Shown: positions 1 to 11,021 of the stretch, in pieces
How the letters are laid out: each line of letters opens with the position of its first letter
How positions within the stretch are numbered: position 1 is the stretch's first letter
Source: Cepaea nemoralis
Lineage: Eukaryota > Mollusca > Gastropoda > Stylommatophora > Helicidae
Length of the DNA: 64,000 nt
Direction: 5' to 3'
NCBI GenBank assembly: GCA_014155875.1
Contig: JACEFZ010022404.1
Span: 419,001 to 483,000, forward strand
Translations under genes and position numbers: made by a program
Notes under the pieces: generated by a model
Database searches by the model: none
The model's input: the letters and a program-made list of their open reading frames with translations, nothing else
What the model was told of the DNA's origin: nothing

Positions 1-631
1 GTTAAAACCACATGTACAATTGTTATAAGTGCCCCAACAATCGTTATAAATATACTAAATAATTATACACTTACATTTTGTTTAAAAACGTAAACAAGAG
101 ACGTGAATATTCAGTGTGTGTTGTTGATAATCTTGCTATAACGTAAAGTCTTAGATAAGTCTTTATCGATTTTCTCAATAATCAGTATCTACTTTCCGAG
201 CGCGTCAACCGTAGACTACAACGAAGATTAAGGAAAAATAATAAACACTATTTGGTAAATATAAATTATGTTATTAAAGAACTGATATCAAATCGGTGGG
301 AGTGGAATGACGAGCACACTTGTCTGCCGGCCGCGTTGTCGTGTTTTATTTTCTCCATTCATACAAGTTTCTTTCGCTACCGTGATCCCATCTATCGGCA
401 CGTTGTATTTCCTGAGATGGCAGTCCGCCGATTTAGTGCCACAAAATGATCAGTGGTTTATTTCACATTTTTCTGCTCCGTTTCGGAATTTTAAGTTACA
501 GTAAACTAAAAAGTCGTACAGCCGAAAGATCTCTACGCCATCTTGGTGCGTCAATGGTATTCTAATATATTGGATTCTTGTGAATTTTCAGTTTTAAGGT
601 AGTGTTAATTTGTTTGTTTTGGTTTTTCACA

Positions 632-2494
632 ATGGAAACGCCCACCAGTATGCGTCCACGTAGAATGACTTCAGATCAAGCTAGATTATTATTCGAAACT
701 GTTTTAAACAATAGTGATTCCGATAATAGTGATTCAGACAGCAGTTATATCTGTGAATCTAACATTTTAGCACGTGGTGATAAAGATATTACTAGTGGAA
801 CGTCGTCTTCAGCTGAGGTGTCTGATGAATTTCCGTCTGACAATGAATGTCAGGATGTCACAATCACTTCTCAGCGGAAAGGAAAGCAAACAGTACAAAA
901 TAAGAATAAAACTGGAGGAAAAAACTTGAATCTACAAGCTTCTGTACAGCGTGATGCACCTATCCCATCACCATCGACATGGCAAGATGTGTCAAAAGGA
1001 GAAACAAAACCGAAGTTTGAGTTTCGTCCTCGAAGATCTCACGTCAACTCTAAACTTTATCATCTGCAAACACCTATGGATTTTCTCAAAGTTTTTTTTG
1101 ATGATGACATAGTGGATTGTTTAATTAAAAATGTAAACAAATATGCAGAAAAGATCTTGACGCAGAACACTCCTAAAAGAAAACATTCTAGTCTGTTATC
1201 CTGGACCCCACTCACGAAGCATGAATGGCTGAAGTTTACGTCTGTCATTATTGCTATGGGACTTGATCCAAGACCATCTATCAAAGACTATTGGTGTACA
1301 AGTGCACATTTATATACCCCTTGGTATGCCACTATGTTTCCCAGGAACAGATTTGAATCTATTTTTCACACCATGTTTCACGTATGTGAACCAGAAGCAT
1401 CAGGTGAAAAAAAAATTGATCCTCTTGTTGACATGATCCTAAAGAGATTCCAGGAAGCATTTTACCCATTTGAAAATGTGTCCATTGATGAAATGATTAT
1501 TGGATGGAAGGGCAGATTTCAGCACAGACAATACAATGCAACAAAACCTCACAAGTACCACATCAAAACATTTGGCCTTTGTGATTCTGCGACTGGCTAT
1601 GTGGTGAATTTAAAAATTTACTATGGACGAAACACCGAATACAGTCCGGATGTAGATCCCACAACTGCTCATGCAGTGAAAGTGTTTGCCACACTACTGA
1701 ATGTTCTCGGAGCTGGCCATCACATCTTTGCTGACAGATTCTACACTTCGAAAGCTCTGATTGATTATCTGCATTCCAACAATTTCAATTATACAGGGAC
1801 ACTGAATGTCAACCGAGTAGGCTTCCCTCCTGAGTTGAAGCATTTGCGACTTCAGCATCAAGAGATGAAGTGGTTTCTTGAAGGAGAAAGAATATTGTGT
1901 GTGGCATGGAGAGATAAAAAAGCTAAAAAACCATGCATTGTTGTCTCTACCAAGTCTGTAGTTGGAACTGTTGAGAGCGGATTGCGAAAACCCCAAAGCA
2001 AGCCGAAAATGATCCATGAATATAACATGGCGATGAATGGCTGTGACAGAATGGACCAAATGGTTGGATATTATAATATCCATGATAGGAAAACCATTAA
2101 GTGGTGGAAGAAAATCTACTACTGGATCTTTGAAATTGCACAGATCAATGCTCACATCCTACATTCTATATGCCAAACAGAGAAAGGAGGAAAAAAACTG
2201 TCATTGAAGGATTTCAAGAAAAGTTTACTGGAAAGTGCTCATTGCGAAGCAGCTCAGAGTATTCCTGAAAGTTTGACACTCTGCCTGCCGAAGAATTTCA
2301 AAAAGTCAGTTGCAGGAAATTATGTCGAAAGAGTCACAGGAGCCAAGCATTTAATAGAATTTGTCGGTGTCAATAGAGAATGTGTTTTTTGCAGCACTCG
2401 AACTAAACGACACAGATCTTCTTTTGTTTGCTCCGGCTGCACTAATAGACCACACTTGTGCGCCAAAGTTTGCTTTGCAGCCTATCACAAATAG
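632..2494 (+). CDS. piggyBac transposase (PGBD4-like)
   Basis: This encodes a cut-and-paste DNA transposase of about 620 residues. I start at the ATG at 632 because it has A at -3 and G at +4; the open frame reaches back to 602 only through a GTG. Residues 1 to about 135 are acidic, Ser/Asp-rich and probably disordered. The DDE core follows: the first Asp lies in VSIDEM (about D286), the second in FADRFYTS (about D368), and the third in NGCDRMDQM (about D472), matching the three aspartates of piggyBac. The C-terminus is a cysteine-rich zinc-binding region with CVFC, CSGC and HLCAKVC. There is no internal stop, and the length fits the family's usual 550-650 residues. It sits alone between the element ends, so it is probably the sole protein needed for movement. 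Whether it is active cannot be told from sequence alone. Confidence 0.92.
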   Translation: METPTSMRPRRMTSDQARLLFETVLNNSDSDNSDSDSSYICESNILARGDKDITSGTSSSAEVSDEFPSDNECQDVTITSQRKGKQTVQNKNKTGGKNLNLQASVQRDAPIPSPSTWQDVSKGETKPKFEFRPRRSHVNSKLYHLQTPMDFLKVFFDDDIVDCLIKNVNKYAEKILTQNTPKRKHSSLLSWTPLTKHEWLKFTSVIIAMGLDPRPSIKDYWCTSAHLYTPWYATMFPRNRFESIFHTMFHVCEPEASGEKKIDPLVDMILKRFQEAFYPFENVSIDEMIIGWKGRFQHRQYNATKPHKYHIKTFGLCDSATGYVVNLKIYYGRNTEYSPDVDPTTAHAVKVFATLLNVLGAGHHIFADRFYTSKALIDYLHSNNFNYTGTLNVNRVGFPPELKHLRLQHQEMKWFLEGERILCVAWRDKKAKKPCIVVSTKSVVGTVESGLRKPQSKPKMIHEYNMAMNGCDRMDQMVGYYNIHDRKTIKWWKKIYYWIFEIAQINAHILHSICQTEKGGKKLSLKDFKKSLLESAHCEAAQSIPESLTLCLPKNFKKSVAGNYVERVTGAKHLIEFVGVNRECVFCSTRTKRHRSSFVCSGCTNRPHLCAKVCFAAYHK

Positions 2495-2589
2495 ACTGCC
2501 ACATATAGTAAATAAAAACAGACAGACATTTGTAAATATTCATTGTAATTAAATGGAAATCTGCCAAGTGTTTTCCTAATTTTTGTCTG

Positions 2590-4100
2590 AAAAAAAAATA
2601 CATGATTCAGAATCTGCGGCAAAACTTCTTTTCGGATGGTTGATTGGAAGCAATGGTGTTTATAGTTTAGAATAGTGTTGTTTTTTCAGTAAATTCAATT
2701 GGATTAGCAGTGATCAGGATATTGGATAACAACGCCCCCTCGGTAAGTACAATGTTTACATTATTTTTTACCTCTTTTTAACAAATTATGTTAGAAGTTA
2801 TATTATTATTTTTATTTTATTTACAACATACAGCAAAAATTCTCCTACCAACATATTCCTTGTGCAATCCCCTTTATTTTGATATATAATACAACATTTC
2901 TGCTAAAATTTTAACCATTTTCATAACATTATTGCGACATACACCAATTTCCAGATTTCGGCCATTAGTTTTTTTCATTTTTTTGAAAAAGACATGGTTC
3001 AGAATATGCACCAAAACTTCCTTTTGGGTGATTTATATGAGCAATACTATTTATATTCTTGAAGACAAGTGGTGTTTGTTTGATTATTCAGTAAATTAAA
3101 CATGATTAGCAGTATAGGAGTGTAGAAAACACATTCTAAGTGCAATGTTTACATTATTTTTACCTACTTTTGTCCAATTATTTTACAAATTATATTATTA
3201 TTTTTATTTTATTTACAACCTAAAGCAAAAATTCTCCTACCAACATATTCCTTGTGCAATCCCCTTTATTTTGATATATAATACAACATTTCTGCTAAAA
3301 TTTTAACCATTTTCATAACATTATTGCGACATACACCAATTTCCAGATTTCGGCCATTAGTTTTTTTCATTTTTTTGAAAAAGACATGGTTCAGAATATG
3401 CACCAAAACTTCCTTTTGGGTGATTTAAATGAACAATACTGTTTATATTCTTGAAGACAAGTGGTGTTTGTTTGATTATTCAGTAAATTAAACATGATTA
3501 GCAGTATAGGAGTGTAGAAAACACATTCTAAGTGCAATGTTTACATTATTTTTACCTACTTTTGTCCAATTATTTTACAAATTATATTATTATTTTTATT
3601 TTATTTACAATCTAAAGCAAAAATTCTCCTACCAACATATTCCTTGTGCAATCCCCTTTATTTTGATATATAATACAACATTTCTGCTACAATTGTAACC
3701 ATTTTCATAACTTTACTGTGACAGACCCCACCTTCAAGATTTCAGCCATTATTTTTTGTCATTATTTGTGAAAAATACATGGTTCAGAATATGCACCAAA
3801 ACTTCCTTTTGGGTGATTTAAATGAACAATACTGTTTATATTCTTGAAGACAAGTGGTGTTTGTTTGATTATTCAGTAAATTAAACATGATTAGCAGTAT
3901 AGGAGTGTAGAAAACACCTTATAAGTGCAGTTTTTTAAATAATTTTTACCTCTTTAATTTCAGTTGTTATTATTAAACCTCTCATTATTGTCATAATATT
4001 TGTAACCTATCAATTAATTATTAACACTGTCATGTTCCTTGTGCAATCCTCTTTAATTTGATATGTAATACAATAGATCTTCTACCATCTTAACCATTTT
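2590..4100. repeat. 392-bp tandem array in the 3' noncoding part of the piggyBac element
   Basis: A landmark starting TATATTATTATTTTTATTTT occurs at 2799, 3191 and 3583, exactly 392 bp apart. The second and third units are nearly identical to each other. A partial, diverged unit precedes the array from about 2590, and a degenerate fourth follows from about 3975 to 4100. Each unit carries the blocks CCTTGTGCAATCCCC and ACATGGTTCAGAATATGCAC. The array is AT-rich and noncoding. It lies between the transposase stop codon and the right inverted end, so it would be carried with the transposon. Transposase-binding subterminal repeats are one possible role, but that is inference. Confidence 0.9.
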
Positions 4101-4195
4101 AAAAGCATTATTGTAACACACCCCTAGTTCCAATTTTCTGCCATAAATTTCTGTTTGGTCACAGCCCAGTTTTTGTTTGGTAGTGAAAGAGTTAG

Positions 4196-5268
4196 ACTTC
4201 CAAGTAAGTTAGTGAGTTGCATATCCTGTACAAGACGTAGCTGTCAACCTCAGCATTTTTTAGCTGTTCCTGATTCCTGGGCAAGTTTATGTTCAGTAGT
4301 TTGCCATTACTTTCTGAACGACTGGCACCCATACCATTTCATAAAAAACCAACGCAAAGTGGTCTGTTGCCAAATCGTACGTAGCTGTGTTTCGAACGCG
4401 GTATACGGGATTATGAACTGCTGCCCGTAACTCCTTTTCCGCAGAGCCTGCTTCCAAGTAAACCCATCATAAAATGGGTCTTATGACTTTTTGTCCTGAG
4501 AAATAATGGCGGCCAGCGTTACATTGACCACATACGCTTTCGATTACTAATTTGTCCATAAATGTATGGGGCTCGCACTATATACCCAATACTCCCGTTT
4601 GACTTGTTATATCCAAATGACTTACAGCATGCAATGCTCCATGTCTGGGCTTATCGGTTTCAAGTTAATTTTCTCATTCATTATCCCATTATGGTTTCTT
4701 GTTCGACGCTCACAATCGGCCGCTTGATTGTTTACTAATCCATTCGTCCGTCTTGTAGCAAAAGTATGCTTACGTATTGCTATTTCTGTGATGCAAGTGT
4801 TTCTTTACATACACGGGGGTGCTAAACCTCAATTAGAGTGCAATACATTCTCTAGTATACTATCAACAACACGAAGGTGATCATATTAGTAGCAAATGCC
4901 AGGAGCAGAATTCCCACTGGAATATCTCTGAGCGTTATCAACGATCACACATGAGAATACCACAGCAAGCTACAGACACTAGTGTAGTTTCGAAGGTTAA
5001 GTATATACTTTTTGTCATTCAATCTGGAAGCGAACACATTATATATTGGTGGCTACATTCAAATGTTGGTAAATGCAAGACCCAGAAAGCACAGCCATCA
5101 CGAAGTGGATCTATTAACTATTCTAACTGGGGGAAAAAAATCATATTCTAACAGTGAGCACACTATTTCGGAGAGTCGCGTAAAGTGAATTCGAGAAACT
5201 GGAACGTTCCTCGAATGTTGATGAAGGTTTCTGTTGCCGGACCCTTGGGCTTTCCCGTCAAAAACACT
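4196..5268. other. No gene recognised
   Basis: Only short, unconvincing frames occur here on either strand. I see no recognisable element, inverted ends or RNA gene. Confidence 0.5.
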
Positions 5269-5362
5269 GTTTGTGTGTGTATGTGTATGTGTGTGTGTGT
5301 GTGTGTGTTGGTGTGTGTGTGTGTGTTGGTGTGTGTGGGTGTGTGTGTGTCTGTGTGCGCGC
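5269..5362. repeat. (GT)n microsatellite
   Basis: Almost pure GT dinucleotides with occasional TTGG and GGG interruptions. The Cys-Val and Thr-His frames that cross it are artefacts. Confidence 0.95.
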
Positions 5363-5954
5363 GCTGAACTTTCTGCTTCGTCAAGTGCATGTCATTGGTG
5401 TGGATGTTCACATTTCGTCAATCCTTTTTTTTTCTATGAAAAATAAATATATTAACTCTTTTCCCACAATGAGATGTAATGGATATATTATGCTAGTCCA
5501 ACTGTTTAGACCAGACTGCAGTGGGTCGGTGATGTTGTCTATATCAAGCCAGCAGTCGTTACTTCTCAGGAGATTTCCTGGTGTCCAGTTTAGGTTGCGG
5601 GTTCTTTCTGGCATTATTGATCAGTTCAGGTGCTGGCATCTCCACATAGCATCATTTAATACTGTCGTGTGTCGTGTATTCTGTAGTACTGTTTCTTATT
5701 ATTTCTCATGAATCCACCAATTGTTTCACCGTGATCTGGATTTTCTCTACTCGCCTCTAGTGTATTAAGAAACTTAAGGTAATCTATGAGAATACATCCT
5801 ATGTTGCTTAAGCTTAAATTGAGTTTACAAATACGTTTTGAATTAGTGTTATTGAATGAAAGGAAAGTGTACATTTCAAGATACCTCTAACATGAAGGAA
5901 AGCGTGAGAGCCCATCTGAAGGAAGAAGACAAATAGTAACGGAAATTCTGCAAT
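5363..5954. other. No gene recognised
   Basis: A 68-codon minus frame at 5408-5614 has no motif that I recognise. Nothing else stands out before the RTE fragment begins. Confidence 0.45.
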
Positions 5955-7130
5955 GATCCATACATCCATCATTTGCCATGCTGGTAAGCTTGGGCTGTCA
6001 TGACTCGCCATTTCACTCCACCACCAGAGTAGTGGATCAGCTCCAGTGTTCTTGTCTCGACAATACCACGTGGTCAACCCGTCCATAGTTTTACTTCTCT
6101 GTCTTTCCCTTGTTCTCTTCCCCTCGATCTTGCCAGTTGTCATCAAGGTGTCTAATTTATTTCTTTTCATAACATGTTCACACATTTTGACTGTCTACGT
6201 CTAATTTCTCTAATCATTTTACGATTTTCAAGTGTTTCTTGTAGTACTTGGTCATAGGTTTTTCTGTCTGTCCATGGTATTCTCTGCATTCTCCTCAGAA
6301 TTTACATTTCCACGGCCATCAGATTTTTTATTCAGCTTGACTGCTCATTGTCCAAGCTTCACATCCATACAAAAGTACAGGCTCTATGTAGCACCTCATC
6401 ACTCTTTTTCTTGTTTCAATTGACATCTTTCTATTGGTCAGTATGTTTTTCATCTTGCTAAAGGCTATTTTCTCCGTGGCAATGTTTTTTTTTTCTTCTA
6501 ACCTCTTCAAGCTATCTACCATCAGATGTTATTACTGTTCCGAGCTAATTGTACCTATTCACTTCTTGAAGAATATTCCCATTTACTTGCATATTACATT
6601 GTAGTATTTCGTTATTCCAAGTAACGACCATAATCTGTGTCTTTTTACAATTTAATTCTAACACTAATTGTCCACTGTGTGCAACAACCGCATCTGATAA
6701 TTGTTGCAGATCCTGCTCATTGACTGCAATCAATATTGTACCATATGCATATCTATCCTCCGAAGTCGGAGAGTGTCTCCCTGCACGACGAGGAACCACC
6801 AGTCTGCACACCAATAAGCCAGACATGGGACAACGGATACTCACGCAAAACTCAGGTCCTGTATGGCATCACATTGATGTTGGACAGCAGGATGTTTTCA
6901 TCCGGCATACAGGACTTCACAGCAGCGAACACAATCAAGTATCTGCATATCTAATGTTATTGATGATGATTCCATTTATATCTTCTACATTTATGAAAAT
7001 AGTTTCACTTTGTAGGGAAAATGATACATGTCTCAAATGTATACAAGAGTTGCATAGTTTTGAGGACATATCTGGCGAATATCGATGTATGTCTCTTCGC
7101 GTGAACAGAGTGTCAGATTATGAGGGATAT
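5955..7130 (-). pseudogene. RTE-type LINE fragment (RTE1 family), 3' part, broken
   Basis: Read on the minus strand, this is a decayed copy of the element that is intact at 58582-61835. Low coordinates match its 3' end, including the GDRVKWRVMTA region. Frames at 6328-6522 (MSIETRKRVM, then EPVLLYGCEAWTMSSQAE) and 6545-6760 (LELNCKKTQIMVV, VNGNILQEVNRYN) match the segment after the RT active site. The 5' half, with the endonuclease and most of the RT, is absent. Stops and frameshifts separate the pieces. The tail beside 5955 is TGGA-like. A 188-bp repeat interrupts it at 6756-6943. Confidence 0.85.
6756..6943 (+). mobile_element. Short retroposed repeat Y, 5'-truncated copy, with 10-bp target duplication
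   Basis: TGCATATCTA occurs at 6746-6755 and again at 6944-6953, flanking the insert. The insert interrupts the RTE1 fragment, and RTE1 homology resumes after the second duplicate. Its sequence matches the reverse complement of the larger copy at 40208-40545 from the CTCCGAAGTCGG block through GAACACAA. The start is shorter than in that copy while the 3' end is shared, which is the pattern of LINE-driven retroposition. Confidence 0.85.
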
Positions 7131-7837
7131 AAATAAAACGATTGTAGACCAGTTGCCGACAAAGGTTTATGGCCATGTCTGCCCTGCCATGAGATTAGAT
7201 TGCATTTCCTCGCACCAGGATAAGGCTTGTACCTTCCCAAATGCGTTCCTCCTCCTTTTAGTCGGTGCTTTCTGCAGCCCCGAATGTTGGGCGACAGTCA
7301 CCATATCCGACACCCCCACGTTGTGCAACAGAAAGACAGTACATCATAGAAGTCAGCAGTCTATGAATCTACACGCCATCAAAAGATTGATAACTTCCTT
7401 CCAGAAAAGTAGATTAAAAATATGTTGTGTTCTTAGACCTGGTAATAATGAATCTTTGGTTATTAGATTGATTATTATACTTGATTATATAAAATAAAAC
7501 ACTGATATTAAGATAATGCAGAGAAACAACAAGTGCAAACACTTGCATACCTTACACGGACCCCAGATTTAATGAACATAAATCACACACCATAGAAAAC
7601 ATAAATCACACACTACAGAAAACATAAATCTCCCTTATGAATAAATGGGGAAGTATTTAGAAAATGAAGAAAAGACCATATAATAACGACTAAGAAAAAA
7701 AATCATAATAAATATATTAAAACAGGCCATACATTTCGATAAAAAATAAACTTTTCCAAGAATAATACAAACACGACTGTTAAGAAAATTAGTGTAAAGT
7801 ATAACATATGACTCAAAATTTATTTATGTGAAAAACA
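7131..7837. other. No gene recognised
   Basis: AT-rich sequence with only a 125-codon frame (7120-7497) that shows no domain I can recognise. A short internal duplication around ACATAAATCACACAC is visible near 7578-7625. Confidence 0.4.
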
Positions 7838-7915
7838 TCACCATCATCATGATGTGCCATGTCAATAAGCGTAGGAAGTCATGGTTCGCCAACCCACGCG
7901 ATCACTACAGTCAAA
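7838..7915 (-). mobile_element. RTE1 3'-tail remnant
   Basis: An (ATC)n run followed by GATGTGCCATG and GTCATGGTTCGCC matches, in reverse, the end of the RTE1 ORF and its tail. Only about 80 bp is recognisable. A further fragment with AAAGCAATGGCA near 8056 resembles the module shared by RTE1 leaders and the SINE. Confidence 0.55.
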
Positions 7916-8440
7916 GTGAGCAAAGTATGGATTGTGCTCCAAATCAGCCAGCATACAGCTGTTGGTTATGATCTCAAGTTTACGACTGTAGGCAGATTAA
8001 CTCTTTATAGAGGCAATGACAACGGCCCCACCTAATATGGCCACTGTCAAGAAGGAAAGCAATGGCACTCTACCTTCTTTACAGATTTCTAGGAAACTAT
8101 ATTTATATGCATATCATTATAGATCCCTAGGAAATCATATTTATATAATTCACATAATTTCAGATAAACCAGGTTAATAAGTGATTCATAGAATTAGCCT
8201 CGGCGGTATGGAGAGTCACGAATAAAGAGTAACACACAGACTCACTAGGAAATAATCATAGACAAGGAAATCATCACTATGGCTGAAAAATATGAGCAGG
8301 AGAATATGCAGAGGGAAACCAAGAGACATTATTCTGGATGGACTGAGGCGGTGACAATGATGCATTTCATCAGTTGACCCCGATCAAAGAGATCTGTACA
8401 GAGACACGAACGCCAAGGTAATTTGGCAAACCCGCAGGTT

Positions 8441-8534
8441 ATGTGTGTGTGTGTGTGTGTGCGCGCGCGCGCGTGTGTGTGTGTGTGCGTGCGTGCGTGC
8501 GTGTGTGCGCGTGTGTGTGTGTGTGTGTGTGTGT
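8441..8534. repeat. (GT)n(GC)n compound microsatellite
   Basis: GT runs are interleaved with GCGCGC and GTGC stretches. It lies just upstream of the first recognisable LINE-A sequence. Confidence 0.95.
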
Positions 8535-8559
8535 GCTTACATATATATCGGCACAAACA

Positions 8560-9232
8560 ATTACTACATATGTACAAATATTCGCACCATGTAATACAGA
8601 CAAATGTGAACGAATTTCCGAGTTCTTTGACGACATCCATGACATACTAAATAAAATAGTGAAGCAGGACAACATCATAGTTATGGGAGATTTCAGTGCA
8701 AGTCTATGAAGTAACAGAACGGACATAGAAAATCATCCAGAAGCATGTGGAGACCAACACAATGAAAGAAATGATAATGGGCGTAGACTGATAGAGTTAT
8801 GCAGCCAACACAACCCTTATTTAACAATCATATTTTACAAACACAAAGACTCACAAATATACAACCGGTACAATTGAAACGATCTAGATACCAAAAGCCA
8901 AATTGATTTTCTATTATCAAGAAATGATAGAAAGAGAAATATATTAGATGCAAGGGCACTGCCCAACTTAAATACAAGCACAGACCACAAAGCAGTTATT
9001 AACGCAATATGAACAAACAGGAGAAGAAAACAAAGACCATGCAAATACATACCAAGCGAATAAGTAAACTTTAAAAAATTCAAAGACGAGGCAGGGAGGG
9101 AATATTGTGAGAAAGAACTATACGAAATATTTGTAAAACTACCTATAGAAAGAAAAACAATAGAAAAAGAAGTGGAGATGATTAAATCCAATATTTTACC
9201 TTACCGCAAAAATAACATGAGAAAGCAGGATT
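8560..9232 (+). pseudogene. LINE-A copy 1, segment 1: endonuclease region, decayed
   Basis: Translation gives an AP-endonuclease-like series: VQIFAPCN, FFDDIHDI, VMGDFSASL (consensus GDFNA), SQIDFLLSR and TDHKAVI. These match the catalytic block of non-LTR retrotransposon endonucleases. In-frame stops (for example after SASL) and frameshifts show that it is dead. It breaks off at the LINE-C insertion at 9233 and resumes at 10045. Confidence 0.8.
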
Positions 9233-10035
9233 GATTGATTGATTGATTTAGGAACAGACATCACAACATTCGGGGCATTCCCATAAGCGCTCCGTCCCCA
9301 TCCTCAGAAGCCAGCGAAGAGTTCCAACCCGAGTAGTACCAGTAGCAATCTGATTATATGTGCGTCTCGCCTTTCCTCTAAGCGTCGAGCATCGGCTAGA
9401 TCCCCTCGTCACTCATCCATTTGCTCCTCCGAGGTGTACACGTGCTCCCACAAGGCCGCATCAACGTCTGCCTTATCATGCATCAATACTCCACCAAAGT
9501 TTTCAGAGCCAGCCAATCTGTCTGTCTGTTCATTCCCCAGCACACCAGCATGCCCCGGAGAAAAGATCCAGACGATGCTTGCCACCCGTGACTTCCGAAG
9601 CGAAGCAAGCCACTCTGCACGAAGCTTGCCTGTCCTCACCCTCCTCAGCATGCTTTCTGAGTCAGTTACAATCACGATGTGTGTGTGTGTATCGTGTTCT
9701 CCATCCAGCGGAAAGCTGCACTGACTGCCTCCACCTCCATTCTTAAGCTAGATGTTTTGGTATCAAATGCCAGTCTCTCCTGCACCAAACGTCGACCATT
9801 AGCCTTTGCCACGAACACCCAGGCACTTCTGCTACCTCTCAACACCGAACCATCTGTGTAGATAATCACATCACCCGGGCGAGTACTATCCTGAATTAGT
9901 TGCTGGACTTTCCACTTCCGTGGCCCCTGCTGGCAACTCCCTGCACTCCCGGCTCAATGTGATTATAACTCTGCACAAGTCTAGCTGCTCCGCTGGCACT
10001 CTGACCCACTTCTCTCCTCGCCTAATGTTCTCCTA
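9233..10035 (-). pseudogene. LINE-C 3' fragment with RNase H, inserted in reverse
   Basis: A (GATT)n run at 9233-9252 is the reversed tail. It is followed by the complement of the LINE-C 3' end found at 22303-23560. Minus frames give IIYTDGSVLRGSRSAW, MEVEAVSAAF, IVTDSESML and GNEQTDRLAGS, which carry the RNase H acidic residues. The frame is broken between 9672 and 9675 and elsewhere. LINE-A sequence flanks it on both sides, so this is a later insertion. No clear target duplication is visible. Confidence 0.85.
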
Positions 10036-10044
10036 ATGTCCTAA

Positions 10045-10240
10045 ATAAAAACTACAAGGAGACAACTAAAAACTTCTACAAACCGATCAGGGCAATGAGA
10101 ACCAGAGCAAAACCCTTTGACACAACTGGAATAATTAACAGAGAAATAGGAGAACCAATAAGTGAACAAAAACAAATGCTAAAAAGATGGAGGCAGTATT
10201 TCGAACAACATCTCAATGTTACATCATAGGTCAGAGGAAT
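10045..10240 (+). pseudogene. LINE-A copy 1, segment 2: linker before the RT
   Basis: The frame reads through ETTKNFYKPIRAMR, then NREIGEP and MLKRWRQYFEQHL. The last motif resembles the WxxYFxxLL block that precedes the RT in this kind of LINE. It lies between the LINE-C insertion and the next RTE1 insertion. Confidence 0.7.
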
Positions 10241-10254
10241 TCAGGAAACCGACA

Positions 10255-11021
10255 CAGATCTATCCCATCCATCATGTGCCATGCTGATAAGCGTGGGCGG
10301 TAATGTTTTGTCATCTCACTCGATCACCAGAGTCGTTGATCAGCTCCGTGTTCCAGGTATTTACTTCTCGGTCTTCCTCTTCGTCTCTTCCCTTGGATCT
10401 TGCCAGTTGTCACCAAGTTCTCCGAGTCATTTCTTTGCATAACACTCCCATAAAGTTTTGACTGTCTACGTCTAATGACTCTAATCAGTGTACGATCTTC
10501 ATTTGTTTCTTGAAGGACTTGTTCATTGATTTTTCTGTCTGTCCAATGGTATTGTTTGCATTTTCCTGAGAAACACATTTCCACAGCCATCAACTTGACT
10601 GCTCATTGTCCAAGCTTCACATCCATACAAAAGTACAGGCTCTATGTATCATCTCAACACTCTTTTTCTACTTTCAGTTGACATCTTTGTATTGATTATT
10701 TGGTTGTTTCGGTATTTGAAATTTAAATATTGAGCACAACCCACTACTGGCGACGCTGATCGTATTCTGGTATGAACCTAAGGCCTATCCACGTCAATCT
10801 GGAAGCACTATACTCGAGTTTCGCTCTCGTTTGAGCTCGTCAGTAGTGCATATCCCTGACCGGATCCGGAAACAAGCCCCGGATCTTTGTATTGGTCAGT
10901 ATGTTGTTCATTTTGCTAAAGGCTATTTTCTCCATGCGATGTTTTTTTTTCCTAATCTCTATTAAGGTATCTACCAACAGATGTTATTACTGTTCCGAGA
11001 TAACTGTACCGATTAACTTGC
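10255..11021 (-). pseudogene. RTE1 3' fragment, inserted in LINE-A
   Basis: Minus-strand frame 10324-10593 gives LIRVIRRRQSKLYGSVMQRND, VTTGKIQGKRRRGRPR and KYLEHG, matching the C-terminus of the intact RTE1 protein. A CATCCATC-type tail lies at the low end. Homology continues beyond the insert at 10695-10882 to about 11021. It is 5'-truncated and broken. LINE-A resumes at about 11022 with DAIEELEPDI. Confidence 0.8.
10695..10882. mobile_element. Short interspersed repeat Z with 12-bp target duplication
   Basis: ATCTTTGTATTG at 10683-10694 is repeated exactly at 10883-10894, and the surrounding RTE1 sequence is continuous when the insert is removed. The insert is 188 bp. Its middle part (AATATTGAGCACAACCCAC through TATGAACCTAAGGCC to CTCGAG) recurs in reverse at about 57610-57720. 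No pol III box or coding frame is evident, so the class is uncertain; retroposition is likely from the duplication length. Confidence 0.8.

Larger units (their letters stand above)
371..4192 (+). mobile_element. piggyBac-family DNA transposon, apparently complete
   Basis: The element holds an open transposase gene between matching inverted ends. CTTTCGCTACC at 371-381 pairs with GGTAGTGAAAG at 4179-4189, whose complement is CTTTCACTACC, a match at 10 of 11 bases. The right end runs into GTTAG at 4191-4195, a one-base decay of the TTAA target that piggyBac uses. On the left the target reads AGTT and has also drifted. About 250 bp of leader precedes the gene and about 1.7 kb of noncoding DNA follows it, most of that being a 392-bp tandem array. 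The family call rests on the transposase. The exact ends are inferred from the inverted match and could be off by a few bases. Confidence 0.75.

Noticed and set aside
1694..2155. 153-codon frame antisense to the piggyBac gene
   Set aside because: It is a shadow frame of the transposase with no motif of its own.
2590..4100. Possible CRISPR-like array
   Set aside because: The units are 392 bp, contiguous and without unique spacers, in a eukaryotic transposon.
5163..5711. Cys/Val- or Thr/His-rich proteins
   Set aside because: They arise from the (GT)n run and have no flanking domain.
8329..8726. His/Thr- and Cys/Val-rich frames around 8440-8530
   Set aside because: They are translations of the (GT)n(GC)n microsatellite; only the downstream endonuclease codons are meaningful.
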